Source of the DNA: Clostridiales bacterium
Lineage (GTDB): Bacteria; Bacillota; Clostridia; Oscillospirales; Oscillospiraceae
Assembly: GCA_019418025.1 (NCBI GenBank)
Contig: DYCR01000014.1
Location: 825 to 42,873, forward strand
Length of the DNA stretch: 42,049 nt
Reading direction: 5' to 3'
Shown: in pieces, positions 7,408 to 15,797 of the stretch
Position numbering within the stretch: position 1 is the stretch's first letter
How the letters are laid out: each line of letters starts with the position of its first letter
Notes under the pieces: generated by a model
Told to the model about the DNA's origin: nothing
The model's input: the letters and a program-made list of their open reading frames with translations, nothing else
Database searches by the model: none
Position numbers and translations under genes: made by a program

Positions 7408-9659
7408 CCCCTGTAAATAAGATCTCCCATCAGGTCCGTCCTGAAAATGTGACAGCCAAATTCTGTCAGACGGGAAAGCACTTCCCCGTTGGGATGTCCA
7501 TATCGATTATTCCGTCCCGATGATATCATTGCAGCCTCCGGTGTAATCGCTGAAAGCAGCTCCTCAGACGTGGAGCTTTTTGAGCCGTGGTGACCTACCA
7601 CCAAGACTTCGCAATCCGGCAGCTCCTTTTCAGCAGCCAGTTCCCTTTCTCTTCCGGAGCCCAAATCACCGGTTATCAGTGTATCATATTTTCCTCTTTG
7701 AAACAATACCGCCATGCCGCTGTCATTGCTGTTAGATGCCTGCCGAGGTGCAAATATAGTGATTTGTCCCTCCCCGATGGGCAGGACCATGTCCTGCTGC
7801 ACAGGGCAGAGCTTCACATCCTCTGCCACGCGAAGGAGCCTCTGCTGAAATTCCTCCATCCCTTCTATGTCGGGAATGTAGACGGTATCAACCTCCATAC
7901 GCTGAAGCAGATATTCTGCTCCGCCTATGTGATCCTCGTCATAATGGCTGATGATCAGTCCATCCAGACGAAAGATCCCCTGACTCAGAAGCGTTCTGGC
8001 GGCATAATCTCCTGCATCCTTGCCATAGCTGCCGCCGCAGTCACTCATATATGTTTTCCCGTTGCACTGCATCAGGATACACTGTCCCTGTCCAACATCC
8101 AGTGCCGTCACCCGATAATCCTCCAAACGGACCTCACCATATGATGCCGTCAGGGCGATCCCCAATGCTGCCACACAGGAAAGGATTGCCGGAATGGGCC
8201 GCTTCTCCTTTGACCCCAGAAGCACCGTCAGCGCCGCATAGCAATAGCACAGCCAGAAAACCACATAAACACTTCTGGTATAGACTGCTGCGAAGGGCAG
8301 CCCCGACAGCATTTCCGTCACCGCAAATACATATCGGATCAGTATAGCCGTCCCCCAACCGACGATCCCTGCCAACACAGGGATCACATGCCCGATCAGG
8401 CACACCATCGCCGTCCCGTAGAAAATAAAACTGACCACCGGAAGTACCAGCAGGTTGGAAATCGGCGAGATCAGGCTGACTGTCCCAAAATACCAAGCCA
8501 CCAGAGGGAGTGTCAGGATCGTTGCGCTCAAGGTGACACTGATACTTGTAGTCAACCAGATCCGAAGCTTCTTGGTCTTGGATTTCTTTTTCCCCTGCGG
8601 AAGCAGCCCTCCCAGCCAACGGCTGATTTTCCCGTAAAACAGGAAGATTCCTGCCACAGCTGCTACCGACATCTGAAATCCCACTGCTGCAATCACCAGT
8701 GGATTCCATAGCAGCATCACAAGGACAGCCGCCGCCAATGCCGTAGGCGGATCATACTCCCGATTTGTCATCAGCGAAAGCATCAGCAGTATCTGCATGA
8801 TGCAGGCTCTGGTCGCAGACGGGACGAATCCCGCCATAGCCGCAAAAAAGAGCAGACAGGGGACACCGATCAGCGCTGTTGCATATCTGCGTTTTCCGGC
8901 AAGGCAATAAAGGACCGCAAACAATATCGAAACATGCAGTCCGGACACCGCCACGATATGGCTGATCCCGGTCACACTGAACTGGCTGCTGCGCAGATAG
9001 CTCAAGTCCGATCGGTCACTCAGCAGCAGTGCCTTCGCCATGCCCGCAGCCTCACCGGGGATATACCGCTCGATCATGTCAAGGCTGCTTGCACGCATCA
9101 GCTCCGGCAGATCACGAAGTCCCGGTGGATTCTCCTCCACGGATGCATCCCCTGACTGATATGCAAGCAGCATGGTTCCCCCGGTTCTGTGAAAGGTCGG
9201 TTCCTTAGCCCCTCCTATGTCCGTAAACCGCAGCTTGGCTGTGGTGCGTACCACATCTCCGGGGCTCAATCGGTAGGCACCGTTCATATACAGTCTGACC
9301 CGATAGTGCTGTCCGTTCAGACTGATTTGACCATTTGCCGCAATTCCCCGTTCCGTGTCCCACGGTGATCCGCTGACCCGAAAAGTGATCTCCTGCGTGC
9401 TGCCATCAGCCTCCCGTGCCGGCTGAAGCCTCCATGCATCATACCCATAAAACCAGATATTTCCCAAAATGACGCCCAATAGCACAGCCGACAGAACACT
9501 GTGACGGCTCCGCCTTTTGGCTCGGATGCAGCAAATCAACCATACAGGAATCACGCCTGCCGCCAGAAGGGGCAGCACTACTCCCCGCAAGCCATATGCA
9601 GCTGCCCCACAGGACAGCGCAAAGCCGACCACAAACCACATCAGTGTTCGCAGGATCAT
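7404..9659 (-). CDS. comEC: ComEC/Rec2 family DNA uptake channel protein
   Basis: About 750 residues. N-terminal membrane helices and an OB-like extracellular part (to about residue 190) are followed by the competence domain with the SHIVAVSGLHVS motif (about 234-245) and many membrane helices to about 505. A C-terminal metallo-beta-lactamase-like domain (from about 518) has DVGQGQ, SHYDEDH (572-578) and a later GHHGSKSSTSEE motif. ComEC forms the inner membrane channel for single-stranded DNA in transformation, and the nuclease-like domain is thought to degrade the other strand. The start is uncertain: AAGGAGG (9662-9668) is only two bases before ATG 9659 and overlaps a GTG at 9662; an ATG at 9641 is the next choice. 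No other competence gene is in the window. Confidence 0.92.
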   Translation of the reverse strand: MILRTLMWFVVGFALSCGAAAYGLRGVVLPLLAAGVIPVWLICCIRAKRRSRHSVLSAVLLGVILGNIWFYGYDAWRLQPAREADGSTQEITFRVSGSPWDTERGIAANGQISLNGQHYRVRLYMNGAYRLSPGDVVRTTAKLRFTDIGGAKEPTFHRTGGTMLLAYQSGDASVEENPPGLRDLPELMRASSLDMIERYIPGEAAGMAKALLLSDRSDLSYLRSSQFSVTGISHIVAVSGLHVSILFAVLYCLAGKRRYATALIGVPCLLFFAAMAGFVPSATRACIMQILLMLSLMTNREYDPPTALAAAVLVMLLWNPLVIAAVGFQMSVAAVAGIFLFYGKISRWLGGLLPQGKKKSKTKKLRIWLTTSISVTLSATILTLPLVAWYFGTVSLISPISNLLVLPVVSFIFYGTAMVCLIGHVIPVLAGIVGWGTAILIRYVFAVTEMLSGLPFAAVYTRSVYVVFWLCYCYAALTVLLGSKEKRPIPAILSCVAALGIALTASYGEVRLEDYRVTALDVGQGQCILMQCNGKTYMSDCGGSYGKDAGDYAARTLLSQGIFRLDGLIISHYDEDHIGGAEYLLQRMEVDTVYIPDIEGMEEFQQRLLRVAEDVKLCPVQQDMVLPIGEGQITIFAPRQASNSNDSGMAVLFQRGKYDTLITGDLGSGRERELAAEKELPDCEVLVVGHHGSKSSTSEELLSAITPEAAMISSGRNNRYGHPNGEVLSRLTEFGCHIFRTDLMGDLIYRG

Positions 9660-9671
9660 CACCTCCTTGGG

Positions 9672-9709
9672 AAAAGGGCGCTGCCCCGCAAGACAGCGCC
9701 CCGTTTTTT
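9672..9709 (-). terminator. Rho-independent terminator between alaS and comEC
   Basis: An 8-bp GC-rich stem (9694-9701 with 9676-9683, loop of ten) is followed on the minus strand by UUUU, and on the plus strand by TTTTTT. It starts a few bases after the alaS stop and would separate alaS from the comEC operon, although with a short U run it may leak. No promoter is evident between it and comEC, so comEC may depend on read-through. Confidence 0.8.
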
Positions 9710-9711
9710 CA

Positions 9712-12351
9712 TTACTGCAGCTTAGCTGCTACAAAATCATCGACCTGAGCCAGTGCATCATCCAGCTTCAGTACATCCTTGCCGCCGCCCATGGCGCTGT
9801 CAGGCTTGCCGCCGCCGGAGCCGCCGCAGAACCCGCAGACATGCTTCACAAGATCTCCGGCCTTGACGCCCGCCTTGATGGCATCCTTGCCGCAGACAGC
9901 CAGGAAGGTCAGCTTCTCTCCGTTCACCGCTGCCAGAACTGCCGCCACCTGAGGGTCCTTATCCCGCAGCATATCGCCCATCTGGCGCAGCTTGTTTGCA
10001 TCTGCATTGGGAACATTCACCGTCAGTACATGCAGATCTCCCACGGTATGGGCACCAAACAGGAAACGGTCAACCTCACCGGAGGCTTCCTTTGCCTTGT
10101 AATGCTCGATCAGCTTCTTCAGCTCCTTGATCTCATCCAGCTGAGACTGGATCTTGTCTGTCAGCTCCGCAGGCTTCGTTTTCAGAGAACCGCAGACTTC
10201 ATAAACCAGTTCACGATTCTTTGCCATATCCTTCAGACACTCCTTGCCGGTGATGGCCTCAATACGGCGGACACCGGAAGCCACCGAGCCCTCGCTCTCA
10301 ATACGGAAGGGGCCGACCTTTGCGGTATTATCCAAATGAGTGCCGCCGCACAGCTCGATACTGTAATCGCCCATGTTGACCACACGCACAACATCGCCGT
10401 ATTTTTCGCTGAAGAGTGCCGTTGCCCCCTGAGCTTTTGCCTCATCAATGCCCATCTCTCTGGTGTCGATGGCGTAACCCTCCAGAACAGCCGCCTGAAC
10501 AATCGCATCGATCTTCGTCAGCTCCTCCGGCGTGACAGCTGAGTAATGGGTAAAGTCAAAACGCAGACGATCCGGCTCAACCAGAGAGCCTGCCTGATGC
10601 ACGTGATCACCCAGAACATTCTGCAGTGCCTTATGCAGCAGGTGGGTAGCCGAGTGCGCACGCATGATCGCCTTCCGGCGCTCAACGTCGATGTTCGCCA
10701 GAACTACATCCTCTACCTTGATGCTGCCCTTGGCCATCTTGCCATAGTGCAGATACTTGCCGCTCTTATCCTTCTGAACATTGGTAACGACAAACCGGGA
10801 CTCGCCCACCAGAATTGCGCCCTGATCGGCAACCTGACCGCCCATCTCTGCATAGAAGGGGGTCTTATTCAGGACAATGATCCCATCTTCGCCTCCGGCA
10901 ATGCTGCCGGACAGCTCCTCGCCCACACAAACTGCCAGAACCTTTGCCTCGCAGTTGTTGACCTCATAGCCAACAAACTCGGTGGGGGTATTATCCAGAC
11001 CCAGATCGATGCCGGCCCAAGCCAGATCGCCCAAAGCCTTGCGGGCCTCACGGGCACGAACCTTCTGCTCCTGCATCAGTCCGTTGAAGCCCTCGGTATC
11101 CAGAGTCATCCCCTCATCTTCTACCATTTCCGCAGTCAGATCAATGGGGAAGCCATAGGTATCGTAAAGCTTAAATGCATTTGCGCCGGAAAATACTGTC
11201 TCTGCCTTACTCTTATGCTCTGCGAGCATGTCGGCGAAGATACGCATGCCGCCATCGATCGTGCGGGCAAAGTTTTCCTCCTCCACACGAACGACCTTGA
11301 TGATATAGTCGGCGCGCTCACGCAGATAGGTGTAGTGATTTTCATTTTCCTTGATGACCGTCTCAACAACCTGATACAGGAAGGGATTGTTGACACCAAG
11401 GAGCTTGCCATGGCGGGCAGCCCGACGCAGCAAACGGCGCAGAACGTAGCCGCGGCCTTCGTTGGAGGGCAGGACACCATCGGCGATCATAAAGGTCGAG
11501 GCACGGATGTGATCGGTGATCACGCGCAGAGAAACGTCCGTCTTGTCGCTCATGCCGTAAGATGCACCGGTCAGCTCTGTGACCTTGTTGGTGATGTTCA
11601 TAACAGTATCCACGTCAAACAGACTGTTGACATCCTGACACACAACTGCCAGACGCTCAAGGCCCATGCCGGTATCGATATTCTTCTGTGTCAGTTCCGT
11701 GTAATTTCCGTTTCCGTCGTTGTCAAACTGGGAGAAAACGTTGTTCCACACTTCCATATAGCGGTCGCATTCGCAGCCGACTGTGCAGCCGGGCTCATGG
11801 CAGCCATATTTCTCACCGCGGTCATAGTAGACCTCGGAGCAGGGGCCGCAGGGACCGGAGCCATGCTCCCAGAAGTTATCCTTTTTGCCAAACCGGAAAA
11901 TATGATCGGCAGGAACACCGATCTCGTGATTCCAGATCTCAAATGCCTCGTCATCGTTTTCGTAGATGGACGGATACAGACGATCCGGCTCTAGCCCAAC
12001 GACCTTGGTCAAAAACTCCCAGCACCATGCAATGGCCTCATGCTTGAAGTAGTCACCGAAGGAGAAGTTGCCCAGCATCTCAAAATACGTGCCGTGGCGG
12101 GCTGTCTTACCGATATTTTCAATATCACCGGTACGGATGCACTTCTGGCAGGTGCAGACACGGTGGCGGGGAGGCTCAACCTCGCCGGTGAAGTAGGGCT
12201 TCATCGGTGCCATGCCGGAGTTGATCAGCAGCAAAGAAGCATCGTTCTGGGGGATCAAAGAAAAACTGGGCAGACGCAGATGGCCCTTGCTCTCAAAGTA
12301 GCTCAGGAACATCTCACGCAGCTCATTCACGCCATAGGGCTTGGGATTCAT
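9712..12351 (-). CDS. alaS: Alanine--tRNA ligase
   Basis: An 879-residue class II aminoacyl-tRNA synthetase, the normal length. The catalytic core is N-terminal (to about residue 450, with GHLRLPSFSLIPQND at 23-37 and a Cys-rich insert at 184-195). The editing domain has the zinc ligands HSATH (566-570) and CGGTH (668-672). The C-Ala domain ends in a Gly-rich segment. It charges tRNA-Ala and edits mischarged Ser and Gly. The open frame runs up to 12438, but GGAGG at 12360-12364, eight bases before the ATG at 12351, and family alignment fix the start at MNPKPYG. A T-box leader lies upstream, so expression should rise when tRNA-Ala is uncharged. Confidence 0.98.
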   Translation of the reverse strand: MNPKPYGVNELREMFLSYFESKGHLRLPSFSLIPQNDASLLLINSGMAPMKPYFTGEVEPPRHRVCTCQKCIRTGDIENIGKTARHGTYFEMLGNFSFGDYFKHEAIAWCWEFLTKVVGLEPDRLYPSIYENDDEAFEIWNHEIGVPADHIFRFGKKDNFWEHGSGPCGPCSEVYYDRGEKYGCHEPGCTVGCECDRYMEVWNNVFSQFDNDGNGNYTELTQKNIDTGMGLERLAVVCQDVNSLFDVDTVMNITNKVTELTGASYGMSDKTDVSLRVITDHIRASTFMIADGVLPSNEGRGYVLRRLLRRAARHGKLLGVNNPFLYQVVETVIKENENHYTYLRERADYIIKVVRVEEENFARTIDGGMRIFADMLAEHKSKAETVFSGANAFKLYDTYGFPIDLTAEMVEDEGMTLDTEGFNGLMQEQKVRAREARKALGDLAWAGIDLGLDNTPTEFVGYEVNNCEAKVLAVCVGEELSGSIAGGEDGIIVLNKTPFYAEMGGQVADQGAILVGESRFVVTNVQKDKSGKYLHYGKMAKGSIKVEDVVLANIDVERRKAIMRAHSATHLLHKALQNVLGDHVHQAGSLVEPDRLRFDFTHYSAVTPEELTKIDAIVQAAVLEGYAIDTREMGIDEAKAQGATALFSEKYGDVVRVVNMGDYSIELCGGTHLDNTAKVGPFRIESEGSVASGVRRIEAITGKECLKDMAKNRELVYEVCGSLKTKPAELTDKIQSQLDEIKELKKLIEHYKAKEASGEVDRFLFGAHTVGDLHVLTVNVPNADANKLRQMGDMLRDKDPQVAAVLAAVNGEKLTFLAVCGKDAIKAGVKAGDLVKHVCGFCGGSGGGKPDSAMGGGKDVLKLDDALAQVDDFVAAKLQ

Positions 12352-12388
12352 GCGTATTACCTCCATAAAATAGATACAAATTGACAAA

Positions 12389-12613
12389 AAAATAAACCCC
12401 GACCCCAGAGTTAGGGGCGAGGAAAATCGCGGTACCACCCTAATTTATCGAAAAATCGACATCTTAGCTGCCCTGTAACGGGAGCACCCGTTCCGGTCAT
12501 CCCGGACTGCACGGAAGCGGCCCACAGCCTGCAAACACCGGAGGGCTCACACCGTCCCCTCTTCGCTCGTAGGAAGCAAACTGTTTCTTTTCCGTATCGC
12601 ATTGCCTAATTCT
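12389..12613 (-). promoter_or_regulatory. T-box riboswitch leader of alaS
   Basis: The minus strand carries the T-box signature AGGGTGGTACCGCG (12428-12441), whose UGGU bulge matches an NCCA end with discriminator A as in tRNA-Ala. It is preceded by a Stem I candidate closed by ACGGAA/TTCCGT and containing a GGTG...AGCCC motif, then further hairpins (AACGGG...CCCGTT). It is followed by a C-rich/G-rich terminator hairpin ending in UUUAUUUUUUU (12389-12425). Uncharged tRNA should stabilise the antiterminator and allow alaS transcription. Alanine codons (GCC, GCT) occur on the 3' side of Stem I, but I cannot fix the specifier codon by eye. Confidence 0.93.
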
Positions 12614-12619
12614 TCTCAT

Positions 12620-12647
12620 ATTTTAACATATTTCCCCCGATTGTCAA
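12620..12647 (-). promoter_or_regulatory. Promoter for the T-box/alaS transcript
   Basis: On the minus strand TTGACA (12642-12647), a 16-bp spacer and TAAAAT (12620-12625) preceded by TGT, an extended -10. Transcription should start near 12613, just before the T-box Stem I. Confidence 0.85.
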
Positions 12648-12669
12648 CTCCATTCTTCCCATTTTTGAT

Positions 12670-12699
12670 AAAAAGGCTCCGAAATATCGGAGCCTTTTT
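12670..12699 (-). terminator. Terminator of the pepF unit
   Basis: A 13-bp perfect inverted repeat (12670-12682 with 12687-12699) with A- and T-rich ends lies four bases after the stop of the small ORF at 12703. It is symmetrical and could also block transcription on the plus strand. Confidence 0.92.
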
Positions 12700-12702
12700 A
12701 TT

Positions 12703-12969
12703 TCAGATATTCGCTTCGAGCCAATCCTTCATGGCCTGACGGCCTTCGTCTGTCATGGGAAAGACCTGCTCCCCTTCCATCTCACTGAGTTCATAGCACA
12801 GCTGACCGTGCCAGAATTCGGCTTTGATGCTGCTCTGCTCAAAATCCACCTCTTTCGGGGTAGCCATGATCACATTCGGTGCTGCACGGAACCGGAACAG
12901 ACCGCAGGAGCCGGTAAAAATGTTATCCATCGCGAAGGAATGGAGCGTGGGCAAGAAAACTTCCTTCAT
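12703..12969 (-). CDS. Small hypothetical protein coupled to pepF
   Basis: An 88-residue protein with no motif I recognise, no signal peptide and no membrane segment; the C-terminal part is acidic with a short amphipathic helix-like end (about residues 73-88). The start is well supported: the ATG at 12969 lies three bases after the pepF stop, and an AAGGA site sits inside the last codons of pepF, so translation is likely coupled. It ends just before a strong terminator, making it the last gene of the pepF transcript. It is a genuine gene by context, with unknown role. Confidence 0.75.
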   Translation of the reverse strand: MKEVFLPTLHSFAMDNIFTGSCGLFRFRAAPNVIMATPKEVDFEQSSIKAEFWHGQLCYELSEMEGEQVFPMTDEGRQAMKDWLEANI

Positions 12970-12972
12970 GGC

Positions 12973-14772
12973 TCAGTCCTTTGTCAGTTCTTCCATCTCA
13001 TCCAGCAGTCTGCCAAACAGCTCCAGTGCCTGATTAACAGGCTCCGGTGTTGACATATCCACACCTGCACCCTTCAGCAGGTCGACCGGAGACTTGGAGC
13101 AGCCGCCGCTGAGGAACTCCAGATACTTCTCAACCGCCGGCTCGCCCTCTGCAAGGATCTTCTGGGACAGCGCAATTGCTGCAGAGTATCCGGTGGCGTA
13201 CTGGAACACATAGTAGTTATAGTAGAAGTGCGGGATTCTCGCCCACTCCATGGCGATCTCGTCGTCCACCACCATATCAGGCCCAAAGTACATCTCATTC
13301 AGACGCTTATACTCACCACACAGGGTCTCTGCCGTCAGCGGAGTGCCTGCCTGATGCATGCGGGCAATGTTCAGCTCAAACTCAGCAAACATGGTTTGCC
13401 GGTACAATGTACCCTTGAACTGCTCCAGAAAATGATTGATGAGATATGCACGTTCCTTCTTGTCCGTGGTCTTGTTCAGCAGGTATTCCATCAGCAGTGC
13501 TTCATTGCAGGTGGAGGCAACTTCCGCAACAAAAATGACATATCCGGCATCCAGAGGATTCTGAGTTCTGTTGGACAGATAGGAATGCAGCGCATGCCCC
13601 ATCTCGTGGGCCAGTGTGAACTGAGCATCCAGCGTTCCCTCATAATTCAGCAGCACAAAGGGATGGACCTTGGCTCCGGCAGAGTATGCACCGCTGCGCT
13701 TGCCCTCGTTCTCATAAACATCGATCCAGCGATTCTCAAATCCCTCTTTCAAAATAGAGCGGTATTCCTCACCCAGAGGAGCGACTGCCTCGTAAACCGT
13801 CTGCTTAGCTTCTTCAAAGGGAATTTCCTTTTCTCCGCCGGACAGCAATGATGTATAAACATCGTAAAAATGCAGCTCGTCTACCCCCAGAAGCTTCTTA
13901 CGCAGGCGGACATAGCGGTGCATCTTGTCGAGATTCTGATGAACGGCCTCGATCAGATTGGTGTACACAGATGTGGGTACGTTGGTCTGTGCCAAAGAGG
14001 CATCCAAGGATGTGGGGTACTTCCGAGCCTGCGCAAAGAACTGCAGCTGCTTGACCTGCGAAGCCAGAAGCGATGCAGAGGTGTTCTTGTAGCTGCCCAG
14101 TGTATGATAGAGCGTTTCGTAGGCATTCTTGCGCAGGACGCGGTCAGAGCTGGCTTGCAAAGTGGTAAAGCTTGCGCTGCTCAAGGGGTGTTCCTTCCCC
14201 TTTGAATCCTTCACGGTCGGGAATTTCAGGTCCGCATACATGAACATCTCAAAGGCATTGGCCGGGGTCTGTGCCACCTCGCCTGCTGCTGCCAGAAGCT
14301 TTTCCTCCTCAGCAGACAACACATGCGCCTTCAGGCGGCGCAGATCTGTCAGATAGCGGCGGTAGCGCTCAAGCTCGGGTTCTGCTTTGTAGAAGCCTTC
14401 CATCGTCTCCTCAGAAATTGCCATGATTTCAGGAGTCTGGAAGCTGGATGCGGCACTCATGGCAACATATGCGCTCATGAATTTACCGTTCATTGCCTGA
14501 TAAAAGGAAACACGGGTATCCTCATCGCCTCTGCGTGCTGCGTACTCTGCAAGCTGGTCGCCCTGAACTTCCACTTCCTCCAGTTTCTTCATAAATCCGA
14601 GCAGATGCTTTGCATCAGACCCCAGCTTCCCTTCATAGGATGCAAGCTCCTTACCGAGCTGTACAAATTTTTCCAGATCGGCTTCCCAAAGCTCATCATT
14701 GGCGTACAGATCCTCTGTTGCCCAACGATCCTCTGCCGGGATTTCCGAGCGTTGACGAATCTTTTTTTCCAT
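12973..14772 (-). CDS. pepF: Oligoendopeptidase F (M3B zinc peptidase)
   Basis: A 599-residue protein, the usual length for PepF. The zinc-binding HEMGH motif is at 389-393 with the third ligand probably Glu417 in a V-A-E-V-A-S segment. The N-terminal half is helical and rich in charged residues, as expected for the lobe that limits substrates to short peptides. The enzyme hydrolyses cytoplasmic peptides of about 6-17 residues. The open frame continues upstream to 14889, but AGGAGGG at 14778-14784 and family alignment place the start at the ATG at 14772. A promoter lies directly upstream. Confidence 0.96.
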   Translation of the reverse strand: MEKKIRQRSEIPAEDRWATEDLYANDELWEADLEKFVQLGKELASYEGKLGSDAKHLLGFMKKLEEVEVQGDQLAEYAARRGDEDTRVSFYQAMNGKFMSAYVAMSAASSFQTPEIMAISEETMEGFYKAEPELERYRRYLTDLRRLKAHVLSAEEEKLLAAAGEVAQTPANAFEMFMYADLKFPTVKDSKGKEHPLSSASFTTLQASSDRVLRKNAYETLYHTLGSYKNTSASLLASQVKQLQFFAQARKYPTSLDASLAQTNVPTSVYTNLIEAVHQNLDKMHRYVRLRKKLLGVDELHFYDVYTSLLSGGEKEIPFEEAKQTVYEAVAPLGEEYRSILKEGFENRWIDVYENEGKRSGAYSAGAKVHPFVLLNYEGTLDAQFTLAHEMGHALHSYLSNRTQNPLDAGYVIFVAEVASTCNEALLMEYLLNKTTDKKERAYLINHFLEQFKGTLYRQTMFAEFELNIARMHQAGTPLTAETLCGEYKRLNEMYFGPDMVVDDEIAMEWARIPHFYYNYYVFQYATGYSAAIALSQKILAEGEPAVEKYLEFLSGGCSKSPVDLLKGAGVDMSTPEPVNQALELFGRLLDEMEELTKD

Positions 14773-14799
14773 AATGTCCCTCCTAGATCTTTTTTCTCC

Positions 14800-14827
14800 A
14801 TTATACCAAGGATTTAAAAAATTGCAA
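14800..14827 (-). promoter_or_regulatory. Promoter for pepF
   Basis: On the minus strand TTGCAA (14822-14827), a 16-bp spacer and TATAAT (14800-14805). The leader to the ATG at 14772 would be about 20 nt and includes the strong AGGAGGG. Confidence 0.8.
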
Positions 14828-14861
14828 TCGCAACCATGTTGTTTTATACCCAACAAACGAT

Positions 14862-14895
14862 AAAAATATCCCCACGACCCTAAGGTCATGGGGAT
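14862..14895 (-). terminator. Terminator of the uridine-phosphorylase-like gene
   Basis: A 12-bp stem with one G-U pair (14884-14895 with 14868-14879, four-base loop) followed on the minus strand by AUUUUUA. It lies seven bases after the gene's stop. Confidence 0.88.
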
Positions 14896-14902
14896 AACGG
14901 TA

Positions 14903-15670
14903 TCACTTTGCCCGATCCGCCTGAATCAGCTTCTTCACGGCCTCAATACCGACCTTGACTGCGCCGGAGGTATCCTCCGTCATGGGCATTTCAAGACCGG
15001 CCTTTTCACGCTCCTGATTCCAGATCACATGGAAACAGGAGCCGCAGCGAACACCCAGAGCCGCGGCAACCACAAACAGCGCCGCCGACTCCATCTCACT
15101 GGCCTTTACGCCCAGACGCTTCCAGGATTCCCACTTTTGCAGCAAATCATAGTAGACGGGGCTCTTTTCCGGGCTGTGCTGACCGTAAAACGCATCCTTG
15201 CACTGAACGACCCCCACATGGGTGTTGTAGCCCAGCTCGCGGCTGGCAGAAGCAAGGGCCGTTGTGATGTCAAAATCAGCCACTGAGGGGAACTCGATGG
15301 GCGCATACTCCAAAGATGTATGCTCATATCGGATCGCACCCGTTGCAACGACCACATCACCGGGGCAGACATCCATGGCAATTCCGCCGCAGGTCCCCAC
15401 CCGGATGAAGGTGTCTGCTCCAATGGCAGCCAGCTCCTCCATTGCAATGGCCGCCGAGGGGCCGCCGATGCCCGTGGAACAAACACTGACCTTCTCGCCC
15501 AGAAGGGTTCCGGTATAAATGTTGTATTCTCTGTTCATTCCCACATGAACAGGGTTATCAAAATGGGCCGCAATTGCCTCGCAGCGACCGGGGTCACCCG
15601 GCAGAAAAACATAACGGCCTACGTCGCCTTCTACGCAGCGAATGTGAAACTGTTTTCCAATATCTTGCAC
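14903..15670 (-). CDS. udp: Nucleoside phosphorylase, uridine phosphorylase type
   Basis: A protein of 255 residues in the PNP/UDP phosphorylase family. It has the phosphate-binding LPGDPGR segment near the N-terminus, a RVGTCGGI segment, and the ASEMESAAL substrate-site motif; the region after it ending in VIWNQERE resembles uridine phosphorylase rather than purine phosphorylases. It would split uridine (or a related nucleoside) with phosphate to base and ribose-1-phosphate for salvage. The frame is open to a GTG at 15718 without a ribosome binding site; the GTG at 15670, behind AAGGAAAGAGG, matches where family members begin, so I chose it. It has its own promoter immediately after polC and its own terminator. 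Confidence 0.85.
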   Translation of the reverse strand: MQDIGKQFHIRCVEGDVGRYVFLPGDPGRCEAIAAHFDNPVHVGMNREYNIYTGTLLGEKVSVCSTGIGGPSAAIAMEELAAIGADTFIRVGTCGGIAMDVCPGDVVVATGAIRYEHTSLEYAPIEFPSVADFDITTALASASRELGYNTHVGVVQCKDAFYGQHSPEKSPVYYDLLQKWESWKRLGVKASEMESAALFVVAAALGVRCGSCFHVIWNQEREKAGLEMPMTEDTSGAVKVGIEAVKKLIQADRAK

Positions 15671-15764
15671 TGCAAAAACCTCTTTCCTTGTATCAATTTG
15701 CGCAATGTGGACATCCACAGTGCCTGTTCAGAAACTGTTTTTATCTGTTCTATACAACAAAGTC

Positions 15765-15793
15765 AGTATATCAAAATTCTGTGTTTTTGTAAA
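15765..15793 (-). promoter_or_regulatory. Promoter for the uridine-phosphorylase-like gene
   Basis: On the minus strand TTTACA (15788-15793) and TATACT (15765-15770) with a 17-bp spacer. It abuts the polC stop codon at 15798. Transcription from about 15758 leaves a leader of about 90 nt to the chosen GTG. Confidence 0.82.
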
Positions 15794-15797
15794 GAGA

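Noticed and set aside
12411..12602. A 63-codon minus-strand ORF upstream of alaS
   Set aside because: It lies within the T-box RNA; the structure signature explains the sequence better than coding.
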